A stretch of DNA of 64,000 nucleotides from Collybia mongolica. Its lineage: Eukaryota; Basidiomycota; Agaricomycetes; Agaricales; Clitocybaceae. A program made the translations under genes and the position numbers. Location: positions 372,001 to 436,000 of the forward strand of contig JAAXNY010000004.1 of assembly GCA_013420905.1 (NCBI GenBank). The letters are read 5' to 3'. How positions within the stretch are numbered: position 1 is the first letter of the stretch; each line of letters begins with the position of its first letter. The notes beneath the pieces were generated by a model, which had not been told where the DNA came from, searched no databases, and saw only the letters and a list, made by a program, of their open reading frames with translations. This document shows positions 51,398-64,000 of the stretch, one piece after another.

Positions 51398-54300
51398 TCA
51401 TGTGATTTGGGATCTGTGTTGTAGTATTGTTTTTGATGAGACATTTTTAACTTTTTTCAAATGCCTGCCATCATATGCATTCCACACACACACACTGTTA
51501 TCATGTGCAGCAGTCAAAATGTAATGGCCATCAGTTGAAAATGTAATATATGAAATCAAGGCTGTATGAATATGTTGTGGTCCCCAGAGTTGTGCTCCAG
51601 TGGAAGTATTCCACACATTCAATGCCCCTTCAGTTGAACCAGTTGCAATGTGTTGTGCATCAATTGAAAGTGCAAGAACTGAGTTGTTTGGACCAATTAC
51701 AACCTCAGGTCTTCCTGCCACTAATGTTCCTGAGATAGCATTCCAGAAACGGATTGTTCCATTTGATAATCCACATGCAATAAAAGTACCATCTTGGGAA
51801 TATGCAAGAGAAACCACTTTATGATGTGTTTTGATTTTCTGAAGAGCTTTTGCTTCTGATTCCACACTCCATATATGTACTGTTCCATCTTCAGCTCCAC
51901 AAGCAATGAATTTATTATCAGGTGAAAACACAATAGCTGTGACTGGTTGGAGGGATCCCCCATAGTTTCTCTTTTTCCTTGATCCTGCACCAGATAATTT
52001 CCAAGTACAGATGACATAGTTTTGCCAAGCTGAGGCAGTAATCAATCCATCTGATGATACTGCTTGCAGTGCAAGTGATATATTTGGGGCTCTCTCCAAA
52101 TAATTAATACTGTTGGTCCACCTAGCTATTTGTCCTCTTCTAGGGATGCTCCAGATACATACTTTGTTATCCCAAGCACTAGAAAGAAGATTGTCATCAT
52201 CTATGAAAACAACTGTGGATATAAACTCTGAGTGCCCCAACATTTTGCCAGTGACTGGAGCTCCAGTTTTTACATTCCAGACTGCAATGCTGTGGTCATA
52301 AGATCCTGTGACTATCTTGCTTTCATCTGGAGAAAAGTTTACATCTATTATGCCACCAGTATGTCCTGTTGTTATTGATGCTTGCAACCCTGTCTGAATA
52401 TTCAAGATTTTTATGCTAGCATCTTGTAAGACTGTTAGAAGCAGTTTATCACTTGGAGAAAAAAGTATGGTCATGATGCCATTTCCATGTGCAACAAGTT
52501 TCTGCATCAGGCTACTTCCTTTAATGTCCCAGATACAGATAGTTGAATCATCTGATGCTGATGCTATATATTCCCCATTGAATGAGAAGGCAATATGCTC
52601 AATAGTTTTACTATGTCTGTGGTAAGGTATTCCACTCAAGTATTTCACTGTAACAAGATCATAGATATGGATGATTCCATCTTCTCTTCCTTCTGCACCC
52701 ATCCTTCCATCTGGAGAAGATGCAGCTACTAATGGAGGACTTTCAACTACTTTTGGATTAGTAATATCTGGAACATTTGCATGTTGTCCTGGTACATGCT
52801 CCACTTCAGATAATTCAGTGAGGAGTTGTTTGAAAAGTTTGTAGTTGTCTTTGCTAAGATTGTTATTCTTCTTTCTCAAGCTTGATTTGAGCCTCCGGAT
52901 TAAAGACTTCCAGACTTTATGCATCACAGAAGATAGGGTATCTGATTCCAAAAGAAAGCCTATCTTTGAAGCCGCATCAACTTGTAGAAAATGCTTTACT
53001 AAGTCATTGTCCTGGGTGTGAATGGCATATTCCAAAATGTTGTGAAGAATATAGACACTGGTTTCTTGATGTTCAGAGAATGACACTTCCTGAAGAAAGT
53101 TTAGGACTCTTTTTATAACTGAAGTAGCAGATGGTTGATTTCTCAAAACAGGTGATGTTAACAAATCCTGTAGACAGAAAAATAAACTCCAGTTTGCTTC
53201 ATTTGGTAGTTTTGCCTGTTTGATCCATGATATAAGGAAATCTGCATGTCTATCCATCTGTGAGATGCTGTCCCACTGATAGTCTGCTAGTGCTACAATT
53301 TTGCTGATAGTACTATGTGAAAATCTGACTGGCAAGTTAATCAAAATCATTTCTGCTTCAGTCAATTGTGGCTTCTGGAACATGGCTTTGAATATTCCCC
53401 ATGATGCAATGGCAATAATTTTCTCCTGTGCCACTTGGTCACCCTGGATTATTGCTACTTGATTGTCAATAACCCTCCTGAATGTAGCTGGCACTAAAGA
53501 TAGATCCTCATTCTTGATTTTTAGACTGAGGTATTTCAGTCTATCTTCTCCTGGTTGAGAAATTAACAAATTTATGCAACACATCAATTCATTCAAGGCT
53601 GCTTGTTGCATTATATGCTTCTCCCAAAAACTCAATAAGAGTAGCAATGTGCTCTGAGTAAACTCTGTATTTGCCCCTGAAGTTGTATCCAGAGAAAACA
53701 GGACTTGTTTCAAGGCAGAAAAGATCCATCTCATAATCTCTTTATGTGTGTGAAGGTTTTGAACATGAAACCCTTCAATAATTTTGTACAAATCATAAAA
53801 TGGATCAGGATCCTCTATATTTGTTAATTTCAGAGGTTTGTCTAATAAAGGCAGTGTTTGGTGTTTCACATGCTTTTGATAAAACAAGACTTCTATACAA
53901 ACAATGGCAGCAAAGACTTCCAAATTCCATCCCTGAGATTCCAAGATTAGGAAGTTTGAGTTACACTCTTGTTGTAGCAACCTCCAGACCAAGATCCAGT
54001 CACCAAGCAGCCATGAATGAATTGGAGGGGACTGCATGTATTCCAGAGACACAGCTGGAGGAGGAAAATCACTAAAATATTTGGGATGCTCCCAGACCCA
54101 GAGAAGTGAAAGCATGCAGGGCAGAGCATCTTCAACAGTGCTAGTAGTCCTTAATAGATGATCACCATTGAAAGCTATATATTTCCCAAAGAACTGTTCA
54201 CGAGGTGGTAATGGAACATATATTGTTTTGGTGAGCTCTGAGATGATATTGTAGCTCAAAAGGTTGTCAATCAAGCTTGGTGAATGCTCCAAATATCTGA

Positions 54301-55485
54301 TGTGCTCCAAGGAACTCTTAATCCTATCCTTGGATTGGGAGGTTTGTGCAAGCCAAAGAATACTATCCTCACTCAATTTGGCACTATTTTCTTGAAGGGC
54401 TGCTCCAAGTGCACCATAATTATACTTGGCAAGAGGTCTGGTTTGCAAAAAATTTACTCCAGGACTTGTAGGTGAATGTTGGTCATAGCTAAGTGGCAAT
54501 TTACCCCCCTGCTTCAATTTGTAGTGATATACAGCATAACTGGCCATGGACATACTCCAGTGCTTTACAACTTTAGCCTGGATAATAGTAAACATCAAGA
54601 TTCTTTCCAGCAACATTGATGCAGAGCTCTCATATGGACAATCCTTGTATAAAAGAGGCAACACCAGAGATATCCCATTCAGGATCAAAAGACAGGCAAC
54701 CAATCCTGTAACAATATTGGCTATAATTGAGTTTATTTGATGCAGCATAACAGCAAGCCCCAGAGCAAACAGTAAAAGAGATATGTGCAGCAGCAGTGGG
54801 AGAGTTGAGATAATAGTTGGCACATGCCACTGTTTTAGAGAGTTGTACCTCTGCTGTCTTCTCTTAGTATATTCATAGTCAGATCCACTCCATAGTTTCA
54901 GTGAGTAGAACTGAAGCCACTGTTTGACCAAGATAATAGTCACAGCAGTTCCCAGACTGCAGAGCAAGCTAGCAAACCACAAGCCATTCACCCATAAAAA
55001 GCCAAGAGAGGGTGAAAATTGTACTGCTGGAACAGGTAAAGATGCAGGAGTTGATGACAAGTTTCCCTGAAGTGAGATATTGATATTCCTCAGCAGTTGA
55101 ATGGTGAGGTCCTGAGGATCAGGCTGAAGAAGCTTATAAACCTCAATGATAAATGCAGTCAGTATGGCAGAGAATAGAGCAGCCTTGTAAAACAATTAGC
55201 TTTCATACACACATACATGTTTTAAAAAACACTACTAACAAATACAAGGTGATTATCCATTGTTGTATTCCAGTTCAAAAGTTGTTCTTGATCTTGAGTT
55301 TCTGCTTCCTGAACATAATGGCTCCATAGTGGTGAGTTAGCAGGCATATGAAACTCATTGTTGGAAACAGAAATGTTCTTGGAAAATTCTATAGAAATTT
55401 GGTTAGAATTTAGCATCCATAAATCATGAATAATTGAAACCTGGCTGGAAATTGTGTTGAGAGGATCTGTGAGCTTGGGCAGCAT
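51398..55485 (-). CDS. DUF6535 membrane protein with C-terminal WD40 propeller
   Basis: Exon 55183-51398 encodes an uninterrupted chain of about 1260 residues. An upstream exon ending at 55240 supplies the start of the DUF6535 domain (SPLWSHYVQEAETQDQEQLL, MDNHLVF), and its phase fits AALFSAILTAFIIEVYKLLQ. Four membrane segments follow (numbering of the long exon: about 4-22, 68-95, 123-151, 155-181). The middle, about 200-800, is helical without recognised motif. From about 830 to the end are some nine WD40 repeats, such as YIASASDDSTICIWDI, KIVTGSYDHSIAVWNV and FIACGAEDGTVHIWSV. No nucleotide-binding P-loop was found, unlike fungal NLR proteins with WD40 ends. It lies in CpG-poor DNA next to Mar-B, yet is intact. 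The function is unknown; a membrane-bound sensor or scaffold is inference. The first exon(s) are uncertain. Confidence 0.8.
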
Positions 55486-56011
55486 TCAGTACAGGATGAA
55501 ACATAGTGTCAAGCTGTGATTGTAAAGTCTTGATCTCTGGCCCCACTTTGGGTATATGGGGGGCAGGTCCTAGGGAACTACTATAAAAGCCAACTTCATG
55601 ATTATATCTGAATATACCTGAAAGTGGTTTCACTGAAGATGTATCTGGGTCCTATCATATTGCTGAGTTAACTGACTGCAGAGAGATGCTAGACAACTTA
55701 CTGGATTAAACGGATTGAGAGCCCTAATAGCATCTGAAATGGTCTCTCTGAGAGCAATGTCTGCTTCCTATAAACTGGTGAATAGCTGCTCAGGTAATAG
55801 ATTCATAGATCATATATTCTTACCAAGACACTCTCTGGGGCATCTTCATCTGCTATGGAATTGGGAACCTGAAGAAATAGATAAGACTCCAGTCGAGCAG
55901 AAAAAAGACACCACATACTGCCCACATATGATAATTAGAGACTTCCAATGCGCGCTCCCCCCGCATGGTATTGTTTGTTTCAAAAAGAGGATCCCTAGAA
56001 GAATCTCCTAA
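55486..56011. other. Possible 5' exons/introns of the DUF6535 gene
   Basis: CpG-poor until about 55940, then CpG-rich. No separate gene was recognised. Confidence 0.3.
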
Positions 56012-56441
56012 CTAATTGATGTGACCATGCACGGAGAACAAAGAGGGTGAAAGGGTCAGCGAAACATGCTTATAGAAAAGGAGGCTAGATACCATTTCAG
56101 TCGCCACTGCACCTTCTATCTCCTCTGATACCACATCTCGACCATGGCTGTCCTCCCCGAAGTTTCCAAAAATCGGCTGAGATTTAGGGCCCTGAGTCCA
56201 ATTAGGCGAGTCGTGCATTGGACCCGACTTTGTAAACATACTGGTACAGTCTGGTCACCATATAATTCAGACAATGACTGAGGTGTGCTGGATCGTTGAA
56301 CATCTCCTGGCTCCATGACCTATCGTAAAGGATCAGTAGCACAGATTAGGGACCATCTTTGAGTATGGAACAGAGGACACTTACACCTTCCCAGAAAGGG
56401 CGCTCTTCATCAGGCGGCGGCGGCGGCGGCGTAGACGACAT
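56012..56441 (-). CDS. Putative N-terminal exons, possibly of the DUF6535 gene
   Basis: On the minus strand ATG 56441 opens MSSTPPPPPPDEERPFWEG, then a GTAAGT donor. An acceptor near 56328 leads to VMEPGDVQRSSTPQSLSELY. Further down, in another frame, MFTKSGPMHDSPNWTQGPKS continues to a possible donor at about 56094. A one-base problem near 56230 prevents a clean join. The Pro-rich start followed by a short acidic exon is what I would expect at the front of an agaricomycete DUF6535 protein, but the link is not proven. A (GGC)n repeat codes for the prolines. Confidence 0.3.
56413..56430 (+). repeat. (GGC)6 microsatellite
   Basis: Six GGC units encoding polyproline on the minus strand. Confidence 0.8.
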
Positions 56442-59027
56442 GCTAAAAGATATATCTGCGAACGATGGGAAAACTGGGGAACGAGAGCGTGGGCAAGAAT
56501 GAAGCGGTTAATGCGCCTCGTGGTTTCTGCCAGCTGTCAGTTAGTCCCGTGCTCACTTTTGGCGCCATAGCGTTCAGCGTCTATAATTCGTGCTGTAGTT
56601 CGCACACTGTGTGTTCCGATCAAAAATGAAAACAGCTACGCCGATACTATACACTCCTCGATAGCAATGCAAAAATGCCAGATTCGAAATCAAAATCAGT
56701 TTAAATGGGCACATTCTCTAAGACTAGGTTATCCCATCACCCCAGGATGGGCCGAGTTGATCACTTTCTGCTTAAGGCCCCCAGTGCTCGCAGGGGTATT
56801 CCAAACCGTTGTGAACGAAGGAGGGAGCAACAAATATCACAGATAAGAATGATGTAGACTAGAGTAGTCGAGCAACAAAGAATCTGAACATAATGAGGGC
56901 GTGCGAGAGCCACTAAGCAAGGCTTGAAAAACGAGCATTACCACATCGAACACGGAAAGGTAATAAAAATCCTGCTCATTTTCACCGAACGAGCGCAAAA
57001 AGTACATGGGTCTGGAATTAAGAATGCCGGAAACGTTTAGCCAGAGTTGTGAAATACATTTGCGCCTTGTATGGAGTGTGACCTGGAGTGAAGAGTGAAA
57101 ATGCCTGATTGAGCCACGGATTGTTGCTCTTAGGTCAGATAATCAATTTTACAGAAACGGCATACGTACTGACAAAAGTTGGTCACAGGCGCCCCAATCA
57201 TTGTATACTTATTACGCGACGTTCTGACCATCCATCAAACCGTCCAAACCCGTGACGAACAGGAACCCAAGGTGTATATCCTGAACGGCCGTAAGTAATG
57301 TAAATTAGCAGAGAATATGGAGGTTTAAGAATGTGCGCCTCATCGTAAACAATAATACACTTCTCGGGGAGATTCGGATCCGCTGCCACTGGTGGTGACT
57401 ATAAAACGCCCGGAGTCGCGACACTGCAACTTAACAATAATAGATACACCAGCCGTGTCCGAACGCGGACCCGATAAAGCGCGCTTCTTTACTGCGGAAA
57501 ACCTAGGGCTTGAGGTCAAAGTAAAACGGGACTCCAACTCAAATACACATCCGAGATGATCCCCCTCTCGTATACCGTACTCAGCCATCTGCGTATGTGG
57601 GCACTAGTGGAAGCACCCGATGAGCTCGACGGGGCGTTATGTGTAAATGCCGAGCCTACGAATCAGGTAATTCCTAACTCAAACCTCAGCTACAGATGAT
57701 TACTAGAGAACAAAATCTTACCATATTTTAAATATCTCAGAACGTTGTGATTGCGACCCGACCAGTCGTTCGGACCTATCTGCAAGGTACTAGGGAAGTC
57801 GACATTACTCTGAAAGTGCCACGCTGTTAACACAGGTTCCATTCGTTGTATATAGTCGTGTGAGTAGCAGTGCCAATTCAAGGTCGATTTGGTTTTTTTT
57901 TTTCGGCTCGCCGGCTCCACAATAAGGCCCTTCACGGATTCATCCTCCTTTCCATGCCTTGCTAGTGAGCCGTCCGGTCCGTATATCTGGGCTCGCGGTT
58001 GACGAAAGTATAACACACGAATGAGAGCGTAAACACAAGTCTTGATATTATTGGCTGAAACGCATGTGGGAAAGCGATGCTCTTCGCGTGAGCCCGGATT
58101 CCTGGTCTGGTGAGAATGAGTTTGAATTATATTATAGTAAACAGGTTGGAGATAACAGTGCAGCTGTGTCGTACCGCAATATCATTCTCCGCTGCCGCAA
58201 CCTTAGGTCCTTGTTTATATACAGCTCCTTGCCCATTGGGGACCGCACCGGTCGGAAGCGGACATCGTTTGGTGACTTTGGGGAGATGCAGACAAAACGA
58301 TACAGTTGTCCAAAAGCCGAGAGATCTGAATACCCCAGCCCAATCTGGAGAAGTTGTTAGCCATTTTACAAACAGGCCCAAGCTCGAGAGAATGTACTTA
58401 CATGAACCTCACGGTTCTACAAGGAAAGAAGTTATCATAACCGATCGTTATTGAGTCGGGTGTGGTACTCTTTGTAGAGGTATATGTTTTGCGCTCAACC
58501 GCTCCAGGCTGGGCGCGACGAAGATAAAATATACACATGTTCCGCTTACAATTAATAGCCCGAGCGGATATGATATCTTTGTTTCGATGTTGAAGACGTT
58601 GGGTAGGACCAGCAAGTTGAACAAATGTTCAGGACTCATCTCATGTCTCAACAACCCAAATCAACGAAGCATTCGTCTCAAAGGACAAATGGTAGGTGCA
58701 AGACATCCTGCTAAACAACGACGAAGAATGTGTCCACATAATTATGAGAGATAGGATAAACACCAACCCACAACGCCAAAGCCCCTTTATGCCCCATTTT
58801 TGAATTTGAAGCACCAGAATCTAAGACGAAGTGTGAATTGGTGAGTAAAGTCTTGCGTGGCGCCGTGTGTCCAAGGCACAGGCCTTTAGCTCAGGGTGGA
58901 AGGTCAATTTTCCGAGGATATGTGTGTCGCGTGACCACGTGGCAGATTGTGATCGGAAAACCATCAAAGCATGTTAACCACGCATCGACGCTCACTTTTC
59001 TTCCACATTGTTACTATCATTGTGAAA
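56442..59027. other. CpG-rich region, no gene recognised
   Basis: Host-like texture with several open frames. The most gene-like are minus 58016-57690 (YIQRMEPVLTAWHFQSNVDF, IGPNDWSGRNHNVLRYLKYG, followed by a plausible donor) and minus 57588-57340 (MAEYGIREGDHLGCVFELES). They might be exons of one minus-strand gene, but no family was recognised. Confidence 0.35.
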
Positions 59028-61853
59028 ATGGAGATTTATTCACCAGCAGGCCCCCTACCATCCATACCAGACAACCTAACAGTTCCCCAATTTATATTTG
59101 ACTATGAACATCCCTCCCGGCCCATTCGAGGTGCTAACATTCCATGGCTTATCGAAGACGCGACTGGGAGGAAAATTGGGGAACATGAGGTTGGTATTAA
59201 TGGAACGACATGCAAATCAAACTCACCTTACCTTGTTTACGCAGCTTCGTAGACGTACAAATGGCCTTGCCATGGCTCTCAGATCCGATTTCCATATAGG
59301 TGAGGTCTAGTTTTGACACCGCGATTTAATAAGTGCTAAACTTTGACAGGGGAGGATAATGTTGGTACGTATCTTCAAACCCCATGGCCTGGAAAACTTA
59401 GATTCAACTTTCTGTGCGCCCACAAAGTGCTAATTTTTAGCCGGAACCATGTTGGTGGGTTTAATGAGTATAATATGTTGATGTTGTCTCTAAATCCGGG
59501 GTCTCCGCATTTTTAGACTATCCTGTGGCAATCTGGGCAGTCCACCGGCTTGGAGGAATAGTTTCGTGCGCATGCAGCTAATCATCTTTCTAAATATATC
59601 TGACGGATACTCGACATACAGTGGGGCCAACCCTGATTTTTCGAGCGACGAACTTCTGTACCAACTTAAAGCGACAAAAGCCTCGGTTCTCATCGTACAC
59701 CCCGATGCACTAGGGACCGCCCTTGTGGCTGCTCGTGCTGTTGGCATATCACCGGATCGCGTAATTATCTTTGATGTAGCGTCCACAAGTATAGTCTCAA
59801 GTAAACATCGCACTGTGGGAGGATTAATCAATGAAGGCATGTCAAGCCCGGGACCCATATTCGTTGAAAAGACACTGGAACCTGGGGAGGCGCGAACTAA
59901 ACTCGCGTTCTTCAATTTCTCCTCCGGAACTACCGGAAAGCCTAAGGTTGAGATTTTTGTCTTTCTATCAGCAGTGAGACCTTGAAGTGCTTTGTACTAG
60001 GCCGTGGCAATACCTCACTATTCTCTCATTGCCAACATCATCCAACTTGCAGCCCACAACAAGGTAAACGAAGACTACTGTGATTACAAGGATCAGCGAT
60101 ATAGATCGGGAGATATTGCGATTGGCGGTAAGATATTTTATCTTATTTGCATGGACCTATTGCCAGATAACAATATGGATGTCAGTCCTACCTCTCTACC
60201 GTACGTCTCAAGCGTGTGAGCGCCTCTTGACCGCCTTCTAACTCAATTTTTATAGACATATACGGTCTGGTGGTCAATGTAGGCTCCCTCGTTACAACAT
60301 GAAGCTCAAGCTTACCCCGTCGTATCTTAGCTTCATTTTTCGTTATTCTGCGGGGTACTCTTTTAATGCCAAATGACTGCACCGAACCCTGACAGTACTC
60401 TATCACAGATGTCCGTGGTTGTCATCCCAAAGTTCAACTTCATCGAGATGCTGAACAGCATCGTACGCCACCGCATATCACACCTCCTGTAAGACCTCGT
60501 AACAATTGTTGACATATTGGTTGGCTAAATACAAACCGACCAGACTTGTTCCCCCACAGGTTATTCTGCTTTGCAAAGTACGCATCTCAACTTATCTCGG
60601 GTATTTCTATTCTCATATGGACCCAGCACCCTGCTGTAAAAAAATACGACCTTCATCGGTATATTCGATTCTTGATGTGTGGTGCTGCTCCCTTGTCCTT
60701 CGAGCTCAACCGGCAACTCTTCGAACTTTTCCCTGACGCCCATGTCGGACAATCGTATGGTATATATATAATGCTACCATGAATTATCCGTATTCAACAC
60801 ACTCCAGGGATGACCGAGACTTGCACAGTGACAAATATGTGGCCCATCGCTCGAAAGCGCGGGACACCTGGGAGTATGTATCGTCCGCTGTCTCCTACTT
60901 CGCCTTGGACTGATGTATTTTTTCCGTTGAGGTGGTGGTCAACTTGTTCCCGGAACAGTTGCCAGAGTTGTTAAAACTGACGGCTCGTTGGCTGGGTATG
61001 ATGAGGCGGGGGAATTAGTGATCAAGACCCCGTCGGTAGCGTTAGGATACGCTAACAACACGGAAGCGTGCGTTGGATTTGAGTTTGATTAACGCCGATA
61101 TGCTCATTTGTCACAGCACTAAGGAAACATTTATGGACGGGTACGTTGCAGTTCGTTCTTCCGGGGTAGTCTAACACGCAGTGTTGTAGATGGGTCAAAA
61201 CTGGAGACGAGGTAAAAATTGACAAGAATGGGGAAATTTGGATTTTGGACCGGTTGAAGGTGATTTCCGTTGCACGTATTCATACGCATAAAGTTCTTAT
61301 GTGACACGACACCCGCTCAGGAAATCATGAAGGTGAGTTGCAGGTATCGCATAATGCTGACATGGCTGACATTTTGTGCAAACATAGGTCAGAGGATTCC
61401 AGGTCGCGCCCGCGGAACTCGAAGGGTGTATTTTGGACCACGACGATGTCTCCTCAGTGTGTGTCGTTGGAGTTCTGGATGATTACAGTGCGTTACATCC
61501 TCCGTTTTCCCCTCACCTGTCACCTATACAAACAATGTGTTTTGTAGGTGGCGAGGTACCTATGGCGTTCGTGGTCCTCACTTCCGATGCTGCCAGACGA
61601 GTCGAACAAGATCCCCACATGGCCGAGCAAATCAAAGGATCAATCGTGAAGGTAAGCCCTAGTAGTTCTGTGTGATATTGTGCCGTATTGATTGAGTATG
61701 TAGCATGTCGCCGATAATAAAGTCGCATACAAGCACCTCGTCGGCGGTGTAGAGTTCGTTGATGCGATCCCGATTTCACCAAGTGGGAAGCTGCTTCGTC
61801 GAATTCTTCGTGACCAAGCGAGGGAGCTAAGGAGCAGAAAATCGAAGTTGTAA
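59028..61853 (+). CDS. Acyl-CoA ligase, 4-coumarate-CoA-ligase-like, peroxisomal
   Basis: Twenty-one exons join in phase to 576 residues: 59028-59189, 59245-59299, 59350-59364, 59428-59454, 59517-59565, 59622-59946, 60001-60127, 60186-60200, 60256-60278, 60331-60354, 60409-60488, 60544-60577, 60627-60759, 60808-60873, 60932-61067, 61117-61140, 61190-61259, 61321-61332, 61388-61487, 61548-61651, 61704-61853. The adenylation motifs appear in order: FSRNHVDYPVAIWAVHRLGG, FNFSSGTTGKPK (P-loop), VLPLYHIYGL, GQSYGMTETC, WVKTGDEVKIDKNGEIWI with DRLKEIMKVRGFQVAPAELE, and the catalytic lysine in SPSGKLLRR. The C-terminus SRKSKL is a type 1 peroxisomal signal. Family role: activate a carboxylic acid with ATP and pass it to CoA; here perhaps a fatty or aromatic acid entering beta-oxidation (inference). 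Confidence 0.9.
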
Positions 61854-63729
61854 CCAGATATCCATTCTTTTTTTTTTAAAGTGATCGGGAGTATCAAGAA
61901 AGCTGGGTAAGGGCTGGTCCTCTCAATGAAAAACTTGATGGGATAGGAAATTCGACAGTCATAATTATTATCCACCTCCTAGTAATGACCAGGGGCATAG
62001 CGTTGAGAGGAGCCTCGCGTATGTTTGTGAAGGGTGGCCTGATGGATCCGTGGAGTTTCGGTGAGAGTAAAGATGGTAAGAAGTTTCAACTTACAACGTT
62101 CGCAGAACCACAATTTCGACGGGAATCTGACCTGCAAGTTCTGAAAAAACGGTTAGGAGTACGTTAGGAAGTCACAGATGGAGAAACGAACATCAGCGCA
62201 CTATAAACACACATCCAATTCCCGACCTCCCTGAATTATAACCACTCAGATTCGCAAAGAGATTTGACCAAACAAGTAGCAGAAGGCCTGTCCACTTCCA
62301 TCGCGGTAATTTTCCGCCCCACGTCCAAGATAGGCTCGGAATTTGGCTTATGAAGAACGGGAAAAATGGATGTGTGGAATTGGGATACGTTGAGACCATT
62401 GTGGGTGTAAGGGTACAAAATTTGGAGGGGCCTTTCACGGGATGAAGTCCCTACTAGCTATAGGTTCAAACAAGAATCATGAGAGATGCATCAGTTAGAA
62501 TCAAAGAGTTTGATACCTAATGACCGAAACTGTCAGCAACGCAGAAGAGCTTTGGTGCCATTTTGAGATTCTACAAACGCAGAATAGCCAGTAGAGAAAA
62601 TGGTTAAGTGGCGACGGTTTCCATCGCCGTCACGGTCATTGACAACAGTGAGCCAGTTTGCACATCGTGGGAAACCATGATCAAGAACTTGCAGCGCATA
62701 TCGTCCTCTTTGACATTCCACTACTCTCTATTTACATATGAAGATACACATATCATGCTCGTAAAATCTTTTCAAGATCGACCTTGGTAATCAATCAAAT
62801 CGACACAGAGCCTAGGATCGACTATATGAGAAACTGCTATTCGCGCCCAATCCGTTTACACCCAACGAACGTATTGGTTGCACACTCGGAGCGGCCAACA
62901 CGATTCTGCATCCTCATATTTGTGAAGTAAGACATCTAGAATAGGTCTTTTTTTCAAAATCATAGACCGCCCATTGCGCAGATCGGGCATGGGGCACTCG
63001 GGTTGCGCTGCGGCGCGCTCTCAAGGAACCGGCTTCTTATCGCCTACGCGCTTAGGTTAGTCACGAATATACGACACAACTATCGAGGCAAGTCTTTCTT
63101 ATTGATCAACAAAACTCAGAGCCACGGCTGACATATTTCACACGATTTAGACTCGGAGCCAGGAAAGGGCTGCGTTGAGCCGGTAGACAACAATTACCAT
63201 GTGCCTGAGTGGCCGTCGCTTGAGCTTTTCCGTGAGCGTTACGACATGTCAATCGTTTAACAACGAACGGCGCTTCATGCTTCCAAATCAACATCATAGT
63301 GATTGACACTGACGTTCAAAAGATTCGTGAGTTAGGAACAACTGTCATAGATTGACTGCTTATATCATGATCCCAGACTGAACATATCACCAAGTTTCAC
63401 CGCCGGTCAAGAAGCTACTGCGTAACCAAATCAAACGCACTATAGAAATGAAGAATAATTGTTAATACATCACAGTAATTTCATCCGGAACCGACAGTCA
63501 CACAACGCCCCGATTGTCTCGGATTCAACACTTGTGATGGCAACTGTTTAGGCTTTGGCCCCAGGTACTTAGGTGAAGACAACAGTGCATGGTCAAAATG
63601 CTACCGTACCAATGTTACTCCTCGCGGGTAAGCCGGGATTTCGCACAAAAGTATGAATTTCCGGGGGTTTCTCAAGTCATCATTTCCAGTTCCCAGAAAA
63701 CTCGAAATGGGAAGTGGTTGCAATGAAAG
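61854..63729. other. CpG-rich region, no gene recognised
   Basis: Short open frames only (for example 61985-62167 plus, 62193-62438 minus). None shows a known motif or a clear splice series. The 3' end of the ligase gene and the neighbour's region are expected here. Confidence 0.4.
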
Positions 63730-64000
63730 TTATGCATATATCAAACTCCATGGATACCATTCGGCGGCAAGCATCAAAGCCCCATTTACCAGGTTGCTGT
63801 TCTGTGGTGTTACAGGTACCTGAGGTGTAGCCCACTCCGCGTGTTGTACATAGTCCACTTCTAGAGAAACGACCTGCATATCAAGCATGACGTTATGTAT
63901 ATCGTAACTGAGTGATCTCCCGCTTAGATTCTCCGCTAGCCCCGGGTGCAACTGGTTTAAAGAGGCTTTAGCAGTATTTTTGTTTTCTCTCCCCTGCGTC
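63730..64000 (-). CDS. Partial ORF running off the window end, unknown
   Basis: The minus frame is open from the window edge to 63730: NKNTAKASLNQLHPGLAENL, SYDIHNVMLDMQVVSLEVDY and WATPQVPVTPQNSNLVNGAL. Composition looks coding and CpG is high. A GT donor near 63764 (after AAEW) may end the exon before the stop. No family recognised. Confidence 0.4.
   Translation of the reverse strand, partial: TQGRENKNTAKASLNQLHPGLAENLSGRSLSYDIHNVMLDMQVVSLEVDYVQHAEWATPQVPVTPQNSNLVNGALMLAAEWYPWSLIYA

Noticed and set aside
51398..55195. NLR (NACHT/NB-ARC) protein
   Set aside because: WD40 repeats suggested it, but no P-loop or other nucleotide-binding motif was found between the membrane part and the propeller.
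20964..61853. Biosynthetic gene cluster from the oxygenase and the acyl-CoA ligase
   Set aside because: The two genes are about 37 kb apart with only transposons and one unrelated gene between them.
1..64000. tRNA or rRNA genes
   Set aside because: No cloverleaf-like or rRNA-like stretch was noticed by eye. The only tRNA-related signal is the primer binding site of the Gypsy element.

Overview
This window looks like nuclear DNA of a filamentous basidiomycete (Agaricomycetes). The evidence is genes cut by many introns of about 50 nt with GT/AG borders, Plavaka/TNP2-like, hAT, Helitron, Ty3 and Ty1 elements of the kind common in mushroom-forming fungi, and a DUF6535/WD40 protein typical of that class. 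A Rhizoctonia-like species is a guess only.

Two sequence textures alternate. CpG-rich islands hold normal spliced genes: a sorting nexin of the SNX3/Grd19 type (1011-1739), an AlkB-like dioxygenase (13095-14073), a secreted cysteine-containing protein with a GPI-like tail (14245-15085, minus), a proline-rich membrane protein (18141-20315), a 2-oxoglutarate/iron oxygenase (20964-22403), and a 21-exon acyl-CoA-ligase-like enzyme ending in the peroxisomal signal SKL (59028-61853). CpG-depleted islands hold decayed mobile DNA: an unassigned block (2.9-4.8 kb), a complete but broken Plavaka/TNP2-like transposon with 12-bp terminal repeats and a 7-bp target duplication (4806-12983), a Helitron relic (15.7-17.8 kb), a Ty1/copia relic (24.2-27.9 kb), a hAT relic (30.1-32.9 kb) and, as an exception, an intact DUF6535/WD40 gene (51398-55485, minus).

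Three nearly identical 1608-bp Tc1/mariner copies (Mar-A: 5168-6775, 25867-27474, 45574-47181), each with an intact 339-residue DD34E transposase, sit inside three different older elements. A second Tc1 element (Mar-B, 34673-51128) was split by a large Ty3/gypsy retrotransposon (35570-50409), which was itself hit by Mar-A. This gives a clear order: Mar-B, then Gypsy, then Mar-A.

The Gypsy element is the most unusual object. Besides gag, protease, reverse transcriptase/RNase H and integrase on the minus strand, it carries two multi-intron genes on the opposite strand between integrase and the 3' LTR. Its LTR contains a row of six small hairpins that share the loop CAAGT but have different, fully compensating stems. 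Many of the broken reading frames in the window are interrupted by TGA where CGA (Arg) is the likely ancestor, fitting deamination of methylated CpG.
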